A stretch of 64,000 nucleotides of DNA from Leptolinea sp. UBA4782. GTDB taxonomy: Bacteria > Chloroflexota > Anaerolineae > Anaerolineales > Anaerolineaceae. Numbering within the stretch: position 1 is the first letter of the stretch; the number at the start of each line of letters is the position of its first letter. The position numbers and the translations under genes are program-made. Location: positions 3,031 to 67,030 of the forward strand of contig DHHC01000003.1 in the NCBI GenBank assembly GCA_002403095.1, written 5' to 3'. This document shows positions 41,402 through 51,000 of this stretch, piece after piece. The notes beneath the pieces are model-generated. The model was not told where the DNA came from and did no database searches. It saw only the letters and a list, made by a program, of their open reading frames with translations.

Positions 41402-44400
41402 TTACTTCGTTGTCAAAGTCATCCGTTCCCGCTGTACGCCAATTGTCTGGTCTTCAGCCGGGATCAGCTTTAAGACCTCCACAAGGCGGTCTTTCCAGTT
41501 GTCATCCGGTTCAACCAGTGAAAGCCAGTAGGCGTTTTTCCCAACCCGGCTTCCATGCCCGATTGACGGAAGCTGCCGGCTGGTGCTCTCCGCATTGATC
41601 AGGACCGGGTACCGAAGGACAAGCTGTTCTGCCTCAGGCAGGACAGAAACCAGCCCCTTTTCTTCTGCCAGCAGCTTGACCCTGGTCTGGTACAACAATT
41701 CTTTGACTGGGTCAGGAAGGGCGCCAAAACGGTCTTGGAATTCTTCTTGAAGCGCCTCCAGCTCACGTTCTGACTTGATATCCGCCAGGCGGCGGTATAA
41801 ACGCAGCCTGAGGTTCTGGTCGGGCACATATTCTACCGGGATGCCGATTGAAAGCGGCAGATCCACATTCACTTGCGTCCACATCTCCTGATCGCCAAGC
41901 TGCATTTCCGCCGGAACTTCTAACCCTTGTAAACGCCGCAGGTCGCGTACTGCCTGGGCAAGCATGCGGGTGTACAGGTGGAAACCAACACTGGCAATAT
42001 ATCCATGCTGCCTGGTACCCAGCAGCTCTCCTGCGCCGCGCATTTCAAGGTCGCGCATGGCGATCGAATACCCTGCCCCAAGCTGGGTATTCTCAGCAAT
42101 AATTTCCAGCCTTTCCTGGCCTTCTGGAGTAGGTGCTTTTTTGCGGTGCCGGAAGAAATAGGCATACGCCCGCAGCGCACCGCGCCCCACCCTGCCGCGC
42201 AGCTGGTACAGTTGTGCCAGGCCGAAGGTATCACCCCGGTCCACGATCAGGGTGTTGGCATTGGGGATATCCAGCCCGGATTCGATGATGGAAGTACACA
42301 GCAAGACATCAGTCTCGCCATGCGTAAACTGCATCATGACCTTCGCCAGGTCCTGTTCGTGCATCTGCCCGTGCCCAATCCCAACCCTGGCTTCAGGCAC
42401 CAGTTTATTGAGGTGTGCTTTCATGGCTTCGATCGTCTGCACCCGGTTATGCACAAAAAATACCTGCCCGCCCCTTTCCAGCTCGCGCAGGATTGCCTGG
42501 CGTACAAGCTTCGGGGAGTAGGGACCGATGTGGGTCACGATTGGAAGCCGTTCTTCAGGGGGTGTGTTTATGGTCGAGATGTCGCGCACTCCCGTCAACG
42601 CCATGTACAGAGTACGCGGAATCGGTGTGGCTGTCAAAGTCAGGACATCCACCTCTGTCCGCAGTTTCTTCAAGTATTCTTTATGGGTAACCCCGAAACG
42701 CTGCTCTTCGTCAATGATGACCAGTCCAAGGTCTTTGAACTGCACATCCGACTGCACAAGCCGGTGAGTACCGATCACAATATCCACACCGCCGCTGTTC
42801 AGTTTCTTAAGAATCTGCGATTGCTCTTTCGGGTTCCTGAAGCGTGAAAGCATTTCCACTTCCACCGGGTAAGCTGCCAGCCGTTGGCGGAATGTCTCGT
42901 AATGCTGCTGGGCCAGAACAGTGGTCGGGACAAGGACCGCCACCTGGCGGCTGTCCATCACTGCCTTGAAAGCAGCCCGCAGAGCAACTTCCGTCTTCCC
43001 ATATCCCACATCCCCGCACAGCAGCCGGTCCATCGGCCGGGCATATTCCATATCCTTCTTCACTTCCTTAATGGCATGGGCCTGGTCTTCTGTTTCTGTG
43101 TAAGGGAAACTGGCTTCAAGTTCCTGCTGCCAGGGTGTGTCCGGGGAGAAGGCATACCCTTTTGCAGCCATCCGGCTGGCATACAACTCGAGCAAGTCCC
43201 GCGCCACCTCCTGCACGCCTTCCTTAACCCGCTGGCGGGCAGTATGCCATTCCTGAGTACCCAGCCGGGTTGGTGTGGGTGTCTCATTGTCAGCACCAAC
43301 ATACCGTGTCAGGCGGTCAGCCTGGTGAACCGGGACAAAAACCTGGTCTCCCCGGTCGTATTCCACCATTAGCAATTCACGGCTGACCCCATCCAGGGTG
43401 CGCTGCACCAGTCCACCAAACCGTCCTACCCCATAATCAATATGCACCACCCAATCCCCAATCCGGAAATCAGTGTAAGAGGATTCGGGTGTATCGGCTG
43501 CCGGGCGTGGCCGCTGGCGCGGGCGCGGCCTTTCCCATCCGAACACCTCGCCGTCAGTCAACAGGCTTGCAGTGCGGGTATCATCAACCCTAAGGTTCCA
43601 GCCTTCGGTCAGGGTTCCCTCGAGGAAAACAGGCGAACAGGCTGCTTCCCGCCTTGCGTTCCTTTCCAACCAGAGCTCCTTCAAGCGGGTTGCCTGTCGG
43701 GAGACGATAGTGATCCGGTTCCCTTCTGTACAAGATTCCCCAAGCGATTCAACCAGGTCTTTAAGGTGGCCTGCATAACGCTCGCCGGGTGTAAAAAGCG
43801 AACTAAGCGGGGATTCCTCCACAGCAGTGGTATACCCCAACTCCAGCGAGCGAAAGCGCGATATGCTGTCAATAATTTCGGACCAGGTGAGGTATGGCAC
43901 CGGGAAATTCTCAGGCAGCACCCCCTCCTGGATGCTTTCCTGACGGAACCGGACTGACTGTTCTTCAATCTCGTTGGCGATGGTCTCGAGGTAATTCAAG
44001 TCATCCAGCAGCACCAGACTGTTCTGGGGAAGGTAATCCAATAGGCTGGCCTGGGCAGGATGCACCAGCGGGATGTCAAATTCACTCAATTCATGGTCAA
44101 GGGCGAGATCTTCTTTAACATAGCCAGGTAAGATTTCACGCGCAGGTGTAACGAGGATGCTCTCCAGCGCCCGAATTGTACGCTGCGTAGCAGGGTTGAA
44201 CATCCTCAGGGTATCAATCTCATCCCCGAAAAAATCGAAGCGCACAGGGTTTGGTAAATGAGGAGGCCAGATGTCCAGAATACCTCCCCGACGCGAAAAC
44301 TGGCCAGGTTCAACCACGATGTCGACCGCTGCATACCCGCTTTCAGCCCAGGTGCGGGCCAGGGTGTCAGGCTGGTGCTGCTGTTCAAGGCGGTAAGTCC

Positions 44401-44842
44401 GGCTGTTGCGCAGGAAATCCCTGCGCGGCAGCGTGCGTGACATTACCGCCCGCACCGGTGCAATCACAACTGGCGGGGTTTCCTGTACCGGATACCCGGG
44501 TATATGGTATCCAGCCAGCGCTGTGATGGATTGCAGCCTTTCCCTGCGTGTATTGCTGCCCCAGGATGCCTGTTCGTAAAACAGGGGGTTGGGCTCAGGG
44601 AAGTAATACCTGCCCCCGCCTGGCTGCCAAAAAGCAATCTCTTCCCACTGGGTTAATGCCTGGTCTGTCCTGCCAACGATATAGACCACCGGGGATTGCA
44701 GGCATTCCGCCAGGGTTGCAGCGACAGGCAGCCGGGCAGAACGCATTAATCCCAGGCCGGGAAGTGCCTGGGAAGCCTCCAGATCTGCAATCAATTGCTT
44801 GAATGCAGGCAGATTTCGGATAAGGTCGATCAAACCTGTCAT
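41402..44842 (-). CDS. mfd: Transcription-repair coupling factor
   Basis: A 1146-aa protein with the whole Mfd layout: UvrB-like N-terminal module, the RNA-polymerase-interacting domain (DWVVHIDYGVGRFGG, about 467-481), helicase domain with Walker A GDVGYGKTEVALRAAF (about 612) and DEEQRFG, translocation motifs (IESGLDIPNANTLI, RGRVGRG) and the C-terminal TRCF domain. It removes stalled RNA polymerase and recruits UvrA. Its start overlaps the pth stop by 4 bp. uvrB is 0.9 kb away on the same strand. Confidence 0.98.
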   Translation of the reverse strand: MTGLIDLIRNLPAFKQLIADLEASQALPGLGLMRSARLPVAATLAECLQSPVVYIVGRTDQALTQWEEIAFWQPGGGRYYFPEPNPLFYEQASWGSNTRRERLQSITALAGYHIPGYPVQETPPVVIAPVRAVMSRTLPRRDFLRNSRTYRLEQQHQPDTLARTWAESGYAAVDIVVEPGQFSRRGGILDIWPPHLPNPVRFDFFGDEIDTLRMFNPATQRTIRALESILVTPAREILPGYVKEDLALDHELSEFDIPLVHPAQASLLDYLPQNSLVLLDDLNYLETIANEIEEQSVRFRQESIQEGVLPENFPVPYLTWSEIIDSISRFRSLELGYTTAVEESPLSSLFTPGERYAGHLKDLVESLGESCTEGNRITIVSRQATRLKELWLERNARREAACSPVFLEGTLTEGWNLRVDDTRTASLLTDGEVFGWERPRPRQRPRPAADTPESSYTDFRIGDWVVHIDYGVGRFGGLVQRTLDGVSRELLMVEYDRGDQVFVPVHQADRLTRYVGADNETPTPTRLGTQEWHTARQRVKEGVQEVARDLLELYASRMAAKGYAFSPDTPWQQELEASFPYTETEDQAHAIKEVKKDMEYARPMDRLLCGDVGYGKTEVALRAAFKAVMDSRQVAVLVPTTVLAQQHYETFRQRLAAYPVEVEMLSRFRNPKEQSQILKKLNSGGVDIVIGTHRLVQSDVQFKDLGLVIIDEEQRFGVTHKEYLKKLRTEVDVLTLTATPIPRTLYMALTGVRDISTINTPPEERLPIVTHIGPYSPKLVRQAILRELERGGQVFFVHNRVQTIEAMKAHLNKLVPEARVGIGHGQMHEQDLAKVMMQFTHGETDVLLCTSIIESGLDIPNANTLIVDRGDTFGLAQLYQLRGRVGRGALRAYAYFFRHRKKAPTPEGQERLEIIAENTQLGAGYSIAMRDLEMRGAGELLGTRQHGYIASVGFHLYTRMLAQAVRDLRRLQGLEVPAEMQLGDQEMWTQVNVDLPLSIGIPVEYVPDQNLRLRLYRRLADIKSERELEALQEEFQDRFGALPDPVKELLYQTRVKLLAEEKGLVSVLPEAEQLVLRYPVLINAESTSRQLPSIGHGSRVGKNAYWLSLVEPDDNWKDRLVEVLKLIPAEDQTIGVQRERMTLTTK

Positions 44843-45423
44843 TCCTTGATGGTCGGCCCGTTAAATTGATTCATGGCTTCATCAATACCAAATTCAATGA
44901 AAACCATAATCGCTTTCACTGCCTGGTCCAGCACTACAGGCAGCTCAGCCTGATCCTGGGTTGAGAAAGGCTGGAGTACATACGCTGCCGACTCCATCTG
45001 GCCGGGCGGCCTTCCGATCCCGCAGCGCAGCCTGGCAAACTCCTGGGTGCCCGCCTGTTCAATGATAGACTGCATCCCCTTCTGGCCGGCTGAGCCGCCA
45101 CCCGGGCGCAAGCGCAGCACGCCAAAAGGAAGATCCAGGTCGTCATGTACCACCAGGAAGTTTTCCTGTTCGATTCCATAATACCGGATCAGGCTGGTGA
45201 CAGCCTGCCCCGACAGGTTCATATATGTTACCGGCTTGGCTATGATCACTTTGCTGCCCAGGTAGACTCCGTTCCCGACCAGTGCTTTTTGTTGCAGCCT
45301 GCCCACGCGGATCCCCAGCTCTGCCGCCAGCCTGTCTGCTACCATAAAACCGATATTATGACGGGTATCCTTGTATTCGCGGCCAGGGTTGCCCAGCCCG
45401 GCGATTAAGTAACTTTTCATCAC
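44839..45423 (-). CDS. pth: Peptidyl-tRNA hydrolase
   Basis: A 194-aa enzyme. AGLGNPGREYKDTRHNIGFM (about 8-27) contains the catalytic His and conserved Asn; LVVHDDLDLPFG (about 89) and RPGGGSAGQKGMQSI are also typical. It recycles peptidyl-tRNA released from ribosomes. It is the middle gene of an operon (lipid-anchored-type protein, pth, mfd), overlapping each neighbour by 4 bp. Confidence 0.97.
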   Translation of the reverse strand: MMKSYLIAGLGNPGREYKDTRHNIGFMVADRLAAELGIRVGRLQQKALVGNGVYLGSKVIIAKPVTYMNLSGQAVTSLIRYYGIEQENFLVVHDDLDLPFGVLRLRPGGGSAGQKGMQSIIEQAGTQEFARLRCGIGRPPGQMESAAYVLQPFSTQDQAELPVVLDQAVKAIMVFIEFGIDEAMNQFNGPTIKE

Positions 45424-46025
45424 CTTCCACCTCTTTGTTTTTTGCGCACAAGTGCCCTTAATCCAACCAGCAGCAGGATCACCCCGGCTATTCCAGCACC
45501 TGTGAGAATGCTTTTTAAAAACCTCACCTGGCTTATCTCCATCGGGTTCTTTGCCAGAGGAACAACCGTCTGGATCGCGGGCACTGGTGTACTGGTTAAT
45601 GCAGGAGCTGCCAGTTCTTCCAGGGTCGGTTCTGGAGTTCTGGTTTCAGCCGGCGAGTAATTCCGGATGCGCAAGTTATTAATAATTACAGTGTCAGGGT
45701 CACCTTCACGATAAAACACCTGAACCCGCAAGCGGTAAGTACCATCAGCAATGGTTGCTGTATTCCAGGTTGCGATGACCCCCTTGTTTACCTGCTCCTC
45801 ACCTGAAGCGATGAGAAACCATGCATCGCTGGTATCGTCAGCATAGGCAAAGGCCACGTCATATTCTTTCACATCCTCGCCGGAAATGGTACCCTGGATC
45901 TCAACAACCCCTTGCAGTACATCACCAGGACGCGGCGAAGTCACCTCAGGCTGCTGGAATACAGGCGCAGCGCCAGCCAGGATAAGGTTGATCAGGCAAA
46001 AAATGCTCAAGAAAGGTTTGATCAT
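45420..46025 (-). CDS. Exported protein with Ig-like domain and C-terminal membrane anchor
   Basis: A 201-aa protein. Signal peptide-like N-terminus (MIKPFLSIFCLINLILAGAA, residues 1-20), then an extracellular beta-sandwich (PEVTSPRPGDVLQGVVEIQG...), a Pro/Thr linker (about 130-165), one membrane helix (about 175-193) and a basic KKQRGGR end. It resembles surface-displayed Ig-like proteins with a membrane anchor. The ATG 46025 was taken rather than an upstream one, since the signal peptide then starts at residue 1. It overlaps pth by 4 bp; why it is coupled to pth-mfd is unclear. Confidence 0.6.
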   Translation of the reverse strand: MIKPFLSIFCLINLILAGAAPVFQQPEVTSPRPGDVLQGVVEIQGTISGEDVKEYDVAFAYADDTSDAWFLIASGEEQVNKGVIATWNTATIADGTYRLRVQVFYREGDPDTVIINNLRIRNYSPAETRTPEPTLEELAAPALTSTPVPAIQTVVPLAKNPMEISQVRFLKSILTGAGIAGVILLLVGLRALVRKKQRGGR

Positions 46026-46111
46026 CGTAACTGGTAAGTTTAACACGGAAAGGTGCGCGGTGCAAACTCTCTGCCTGCCCGATGGCACAATTCATCTGCC
46101 CCGGATGGCGC

Positions 46112-46144
46112 TTGACATTCTTTCAAAGGTATTAATGTTATAAT
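46112..46144 (+). promoter_or_regulatory. Candidate promoter of the 46.1 kb membrane genes
   Basis: TATAAT (46139-46144) is a perfect -10 and lies 9 bases before ATG 46154. TTGACA (46112-46117) is 21 bp away, longer than normal. A leaderless or very short 5' end is implied. Confidence 0.45.
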
Positions 46145-46153
46145 TATTCAGGT

Positions 46154-46588
46154 ATGGAAGATTCCATTCAAAATACCCCTGCACAAAAACCAGTGGGTCA
46201 GCCTGGGATTGAAAAGAAATCCCTGGCTGCCATCATAGCCGCTGCCGTCGTCCTGGTAGCCGGATTGGTTGTGGGAATGGTGTTCTTGTTCAGCACTGAT
46301 GCAGCGGTAACCGGGCAAATCCGGGATGTTTTCATCATCCTGCTGGCATTTGTGTCGCTCATCATCGGCGCTGCCATGATCGTCCTGGTGATCCAGCTGG
46401 CAATCCTCACCAACCTGATCCAGAATGAGATTAAACCCATCCTGGATGCCACAAGCCAGACGGTTAACACCCTGAAAGGTACCACCGCCTTTTTAAGTGA
46501 CAACATGGTGGAACCTGTGATCAAATTAAACGAGTATATGGCAGGTTTTAAAAAGCTGTTCGACTTATTAAGACCTGGCAAGAAGTAG
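46154..46588 (+). CDS. Two-helix membrane protein of unknown function
   Basis: A 144-aa protein with a polar N-terminal tail, two hydrophobic helices (about 24-46 and 58-85) and a C-terminal helical part (NEIKPILDATSQTVNTLKGT...). The last part recalls DUF948-type proteins that hold long coiled helices at the membrane. The YtxH-like gene follows by 36 bp, so both are probably one transcript. A stress or envelope role is only a guess. Confidence 0.55.
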   Translation: MEDSIQNTPAQKPVGQPGIEKKSLAAIIAAAVVLVAGLVVGMVFLFSTDAAVTGQIRDVFIILLAFVSLIIGAAMIVLVIQLAILTNLIQNEIKPILDATSQTVNTLKGTTAFLSDNMVEPVIKLNEYMAGFKKLFDLLRPGKK

Positions 46589-46624
46589 CAGAAAATTATC
46601 ATCACCTTGAAAGGAGATTAAATT

Positions 46625-46993
46625 ATGTCAGATCGAGATGATTTTGGTGCATTCTTAATTGGTTTTACGGTTGGCGGACTTGCAGGCGCAGTTGTTGCAT
46701 TGCTCTTTGCCCCCCAATCAGGAACCGAAACCCGCACACTTATCAAAGAAAAAGCCATTGAATTAAAAGATGTTGCAGGTGTAAAGATCGAAGATGCTTA
46801 TGCCAAAGCAGAAGCAGCTGCGATCCAGGCGCGCACCAGTTTTGATGAGCTGGCAAAAGCCACCAAGGAACATTCAGCCGACATAGTCAAATCCACCCAG
46901 GTTTTAATCGAAGAGCAGCGTGAAAAAGTGAGCCAGGTGGTCGCCCCCAAGAAAAAAGGCAAACCAGAAGCTCCAGAAGCTGCTGAAGGATAA
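46625..46993 (+). CDS. YtxH-domain general-stress-type protein
   Basis: A 122-aa protein. DFGAFLIGFTVGGLAGAVVALLFAPQSGTETR (about 6-37) is the YtxH signature: a Gly-rich membrane helix followed by FAPxSG. A Lys/Glu/Ala-rich amphipathic region and a Pro-Ala tail follow. In Bacillus YtxH is sigma-B controlled; the molecular role is unknown. AAAGGAGATTAAATT is a strong ribosome binding site. Confidence 0.82.
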   Translation: MSDRDDFGAFLIGFTVGGLAGAVVALLFAPQSGTETRTLIKEKAIELKDVAGVKIEDAYAKAEAAAIQARTSFDELAKATKEHSADIVKSTQVLIEEQREKVSQVVAPKKKGKPEAPEAAEG

Positions 46994-47006
46994 CAGGCTG
47001 TAAGCC

Positions 47007-47037
47007 AAAAGATCCCCGTCTAACGCGGGGATCTTTT
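47007..47037. terminator. Bidirectional terminator
   Basis: AAAAGATCCCCG / CGGGGATCTTTT, a perfect 12-bp stem with a 7-base loop and A/T tracts on both sides, between ytxH and the convergent nnr. Confidence 0.9.
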
Positions 47038-47046
47038 CATTATTAC

Positions 47047-48657
47047 CTACTTTCCAATAGCATTCGGTATCTCTTCGAGCAGGTCGCCTGCCATAACAGA
47101 GACCGATGTACCAAGTTTTTCGGCTGCGCTCAATCCCGCCAGGGCATGCAAGTATGCTCCTGCCCGGGCAGCCAGGTAAGGGTGCTTCCCTTGCGCCAGC
47201 AGGCTGGCAATAATCCCGGTCAACACATCCCCTGTTCCGGCACGTGCAAGGGCAGGCGTGGCAAACGGAATAATAGCACACTGACCACCCGGTTCCCCAA
47301 CCACACTGAATGCTCCTTTCAGCACAACCACGCAATTCCACTTCCGGGCAAACCTGCGGGTAATCTCAATCCGTTCGTTCTGGATATCTTCAACTGTCAG
47401 GCCTGATAACGCAGCCATTTCTCCGGGGTGAGGAGTCAACACACTTTCTGCTGGCAGCAGCCCCGGCCAATCCGGCAACTGGCTAAGCAGCCGCAGCCCG
47501 TCGGCATCGATTAGCACTGGGGGCAGTTTTGACTTGCCTGCCAGGTTGTGTTTCTCTTTTTGGCCCAGGAATCCGATCGCACCCTTCTCCATACCGCCCT
47601 TTTCTCCTGACAGCAGGTTCTTGAGGAAATCGCGTGTGGCAGGTTCGGTTCCCAACCCGGGACCTACCGCCAGTGCAGTAGCCCGGTCGAGATTCTCCCA
47701 GATCACTTCAGCTGCGCTGCTGGAGATCACTCCCATTTCATGCGGCAGCATCAGCCAGGTAGCTTCCGGGAATACACCTGCCAGGGCCGAATGCAGGGAT
47801 GACGGTACTGCCATTTGCACCAGTCCAACACCGCTGCGGTAAGCAGCCTTGCCAGCCAGGAGAGCAGCTCCAGTGTAATTGACCGATCCGGCAGCCACCA
47901 TGAGGGTGCCAAATGTGCCTTTATGTGCATCCAACGGTCGGGCTGGAAAGGCTTCCTCAAGAATGCCTTCGTCAACAACAATTGTTTGGATACCTTCCCA
48001 GCATGTCGATTTACCATCGAACTTGAGAGGTATGAGATTGATGTCATTTACATACTGAAAGGCAGGCAGTTTTAGCATCCCCTGCTTGACTGCCCCCATA
48101 CATAATGTTAAATCGGCCTGTAATGTCTCAGCAGCCGCGTCACCGGTGTCGCAATTCACCCCGGAAGGGCAATCAACCGCTGCAACGAATGGCATTGATG
48201 GTTGATTGGCTATATCCTTCAACACCGCTGCGATGTCTTTCCTTAAAGGCAGCTGGGCTCCTGTGCCGAGAATGCCGTCCAGCAGGACATCAGCATGTTC
48301 CATCCAGGCGTTCAGCTGCTTGAAATCAACATCTTTTTCGAGAGAAGCTGCCTGGCAGCCGGCTTCCCTGGCTCTCAGCAGCAATGGGTCGCCTGCCGGC
48401 CGGGACCGTACCAGGTATGCCAGGCAGGTCCAACCCTGTTTCTGCAGATGCTCCAGGGCAATCAAGGTGTCCCCCCCATTGTTTCCAGATCCCACTAACC
48501 CAATTGCAGATAGGTCGGGTTTTATGTCTGCGAAAAGTGAGTGGATAAACCTGGCGATCCCCGTCCCGGCATCCTCCATCATCTCTGCATAGAGATACCC
48601 TGAGAGATTTGCCTCTTCTTCTATTTGTTTCATCTCATTTACAGTAACCAGTTTCAT
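47047..48657 (-). CDS. nnr: Bifunctional NAD(P)H-hydrate epimerase/dehydratase
   Basis: A 536-aa fusion. Residues 1-215 are the YjeF_N epimerase (GSGNNGGDTL about 57-66, DCPSGVNCDTGD about 158-169). The rest is the ribokinase-like dehydratase (YjeF_C): PPVLIDADGLRLL, TPHPGEMAAL and AGTGDVLTGIIA, the last being the nucleotide site. It repairs hydrated NAD(P)H. The start ATG 48657 has AAGGTG upstream; a GTG two codons earlier is possible. Confidence 0.95.
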   Translation of the reverse strand: MKLVTVNEMKQIEEEANLSGYLYAEMMEDAGTGIARFIHSLFADIKPDLSAIGLVGSGNNGGDTLIALEHLQKQGWTCLAYLVRSRPAGDPLLLRAREAGCQAASLEKDVDFKQLNAWMEHADVLLDGILGTGAQLPLRKDIAAVLKDIANQPSMPFVAAVDCPSGVNCDTGDAAAETLQADLTLCMGAVKQGMLKLPAFQYVNDINLIPLKFDGKSTCWEGIQTIVVDEGILEEAFPARPLDAHKGTFGTLMVAAGSVNYTGAALLAGKAAYRSGVGLVQMAVPSSLHSALAGVFPEATWLMLPHEMGVISSSAAEVIWENLDRATALAVGPGLGTEPATRDFLKNLLSGEKGGMEKGAIGFLGQKEKHNLAGKSKLPPVLIDADGLRLLSQLPDWPGLLPAESVLTPHPGEMAALSGLTVEDIQNERIEITRRFARKWNCVVVLKGAFSVVGEPGGQCAIIPFATPALARAGTGDVLTGIIASLLAQGKHPYLAARAGAYLHALAGLSAAEKLGTSVSVMAGDLLEEIPNAIGK

Positions 48658-48744
48658 ATGCACCTTTTTGGATAGCAGTTTTGCTTTTTAAAGTATTATA
48701 TTGCATTACGGTATAATCCTTCTATCTGATTCGATTGGATACCT

Positions 48745-50301
48745 ATGCGCAAATATCTCTTCCTTACTGTTTTTTTTAGCGGACTATGTTCACTGGCTAT
48801 TGAAATGGCAGCCTCTCGGCTGCTCGGCAATGTGTTTGGCACCAGCAACCTGGTTTGGGCAGCCATCATCGGCTTGATTCTGATCTACCTTGCCGTCGGC
48901 TACTTCCTGGGTGGCACGTGGGCAGACCGCTCTCCCCGCTTTCAGACCCTGTTTTGGATCCTGCTCGGGGCTTCACTGGCAACCGCTCTCGTACCCGTAA
49001 TCTCCCGCCCGGTATTGCGGCTGGCCGCCAATGCATTTGACCAGTTGCAAATAGGCATCCTGCTGGGTTCTTTCACTGCCGTGATCATCCTCCTGGCCAT
49101 CCCAATGACCCTGATTGGTACCGCCTCCCCCTTCGCCATCCGCCTTGCCATCCAGGAAACCGAAAATTCAGGTAAAGTAGCCGGCAGAATATACGCCATC
49201 TCCACTCTCGGCTCATTCTTCGGTACCTTTCTACCGGTGCTGATCCTCATTCCAACACTCGGGACTTACCGTACTTTCCTGCTGCTAGCTGGGGTTCTGG
49301 CTGTTGTTGCCATAATAGGGTTAATCAAAACTGAAGGCAAAAAAGCGGCTTTCTTGCTGGCAATCCCTTTGCTGCTTTACCCTGCCCTTGCCTTGTGGGC
49401 ACTACCCGGCAGCGATAAGAACACAACCGGCATCATTTTCGAAACCGAATCTGGCTATAACTACATCCAGGTATTGGAAAGTAATGACTACCGCTACCTA
49501 AGGTTGAATGAAGGACAGGGCGTCCACTCGATGTACAACCCCAACATCCTATATTATGGCGGACCCTGGGAAATGGTATTGGCTGCCCCATTTTTCAGCA
49601 ACACCCCCTTTGATGTAAACCAGGTGAAATCAATGGCTATCGTCGGGTTGGCTGCCGGTACTACCGCACGCCAGGCCAGCCTCGTTTACCCGAATATCCA
49701 AATTGACGGGATCGAAATCGACCCGAAGATCGTAGAGGTGGGCAAAGAATACTTCGGTATGGATCTGCCAAACCTCAATATCATTATCCAGGATGGACGG
49801 TGGGCGCTGGAACAATCGGACAAGACCTACCAGGTTATCAGTGTGGATGCTTACCGCCCCCCATACATCCCAGCCCAAATGACCACGGTTGAATTCTTTC
49901 AAACGGTTTACGATCACCTTGAGGAAGATGGTGTGATGGTCATTAATGTCGGGCGCGCCCCTGACGACCGCAGGTTGATTAATGCCCTTTCCAGCACCAT
50001 TCTGGCTGTTTTTCCGTCCATTTATGCTGTTGACCTGCCGGGCACATTCAATACCCTGCTGTATGCTACCCGTGAATCTACAACCGTGCAGAACCTGTAT
50101 AACAATTTCGCCCGGGTATCACTTGCGGCAGAAAAACAGGACCTGCTGTTGACAGCCGGTTCTGTTGCTGTTGCCAACCTGCAGCCTGCACCTGAACCCG
50201 GGCAGGTGTTTACGGATGATAAAGCGCCGGTTGAGTGGATCACCAATAACATGGTGCTGCATTTCCTGAGCACATCCTCGCTGGAAGGGCTGGAACAATG
50301 A
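48745..50301 (+). CDS. Membrane-fused spermidine synthase-like protein
   Basis: A 518-aa protein. Residues 1-205 have six to seven membrane helices of MFS type; the C-terminal 290 residues form a class I methyltransferase-like aminopropyltransferase fold (VGLAAGTTARQ, IDGIEIDPKIVEVG, VISVDAYRPPYIPAQMTTVEF). The last stretch replaces the usual DSSDP... of spermidine synthase by VDAY, so classical polyamine synthesis is not certain. Such fusions are common in Chloroflexota and of unknown role. Its stop overlaps the next ATG (ATGA). Confidence 0.8.
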   Translation: MRKYLFLTVFFSGLCSLAIEMAASRLLGNVFGTSNLVWAAIIGLILIYLAVGYFLGGTWADRSPRFQTLFWILLGASLATALVPVISRPVLRLAANAFDQLQIGILLGSFTAVIILLAIPMTLIGTASPFAIRLAIQETENSGKVAGRIYAISTLGSFFGTFLPVLILIPTLGTYRTFLLLAGVLAVVAIIGLIKTEGKKAAFLLAIPLLLYPALALWALPGSDKNTTGIIFETESGYNYIQVLESNDYRYLRLNEGQGVHSMYNPNILYYGGPWEMVLAAPFFSNTPFDVNQVKSMAIVGLAAGTTARQASLVYPNIQIDGIEIDPKIVEVGKEYFGMDLPNLNIIIQDGRWALEQSDKTYQVISVDAYRPPYIPAQMTTVEFFQTVYDHLEEDGVMVINVGRAPDDRRLINALSSTILAVFPSIYAVDLPGTFNTLLYATRESTTVQNLYNNFARVSLAAEKQDLLLTAGSVAVANLQPAPEPGQVFTDDKAPVEWITNNMVLHFLSTSSLEGLEQ

Positions 50302-50969
50302 AAACCCTTAAGAAAATTCTCCAGGTGCTTGTCACCATTACCACACCTTTTATTTTCCTGATGTTTGCCGTCCGCGTCATGCTAACCCCGCTCTTTCTTC
50401 AGGTTGAGTATAACCTGCCAGGTTTCCCCGCCGATCCATACGGTTTCACCAGGGAACAGCGGCTATATTTTTCTAAAATCTCAGTGGACTACCTGCTGAA
50501 TAATGAAGGGATTGAATTCCTTCAAAACCAGAAAATCGATGAAGGAACCCCCCTGTACAATGCCCGCGAACTTTCACACATGCTGGATGTAAAGATCCTG
50601 GTTAAAAACATGCTTGCCGCCTGGTCCGGGTTGCTCCTTATCTGGCTGCTCCTGCTGGTCTTGGCCTGGCGGGGCAAATGGTTATTGGATTTTCTTTTAG
50701 CTGTGTCAAACGGCGGCTGGCTGACCCTTGGGCTTATTCTCTTCCTATTGACAGCAGTCCTGGTAGATTTTGACGGGTTGTTTACCGCCTTCCATCATCT
50801 TTTCTTTGAAGGGGATACCTGGCTGTTCTATTACTCAGACAGCTTGATCCGCCTTTTTCCAATGCGCTTCTGGCGCGATGCCTTCATCCTGACCGGCGGT
50901 ATTACCATCTTGCTCGCATTAATATCAGCCCTCAGCCGCAAAGGATTATTAACAAAGAAAGCAGCCTGA
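50298..50969 (+). CDS. DUF1461/TIGR01906 membrane protein, Lit-like
   Basis: A 223-aa protein with four membrane helices. ELSHMLDVKILVKN (about 91-104) and FHHLFFEGDTWLFYYSDSLIRLFP (about 165-188) hold the conserved His residues of the DUF1461 family. Members in Firmicutes (Lit) move an acyl chain within lipoproteins and give a lyso-form N-terminus. The same activity is inferred here. It is coupled to the spermidine synthase-like gene by a 4-bp overlap; lipoproteins in the window (nucleoside hydrolase, amino acid binding protein) could be substrates. Confidence 0.72.
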   Translation: MKTLKKILQVLVTITTPFIFLMFAVRVMLTPLFLQVEYNLPGFPADPYGFTREQRLYFSKISVDYLLNNEGIEFLQNQKIDEGTPLYNARELSHMLDVKILVKNMLAAWSGLLLIWLLLLVLAWRGKWLLDFLLAVSNGGWLTLGLILFLLTAVLVDFDGLFTAFHHLFFEGDTWLFYYSDSLIRLFPMRFWRDAFILTGGITILLALISALSRKGLLTKKAA

Positions 50970-50983
50970 GCTGCTTTCTTTTT
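50954..50983 (+). terminator. Terminator overlapping a stop codon
   Basis: AAAGAAAGCAGC / GCTGCTTTCTTT, perfect 12-bp stem whose 4-base loop is the tail of the stop codon region, followed by TTTT. Ends the Lit-like gene; the convergent gpmA ends at 51001. Confidence 0.9.
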
Positions 50984-51000
50984 CTGCAAGTATTCACCTG

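Noticed and set aside
41978..42847. 289-aa plus-strand frame
   Set aside because: Antisense of mfd helicase region; no motif of its own.
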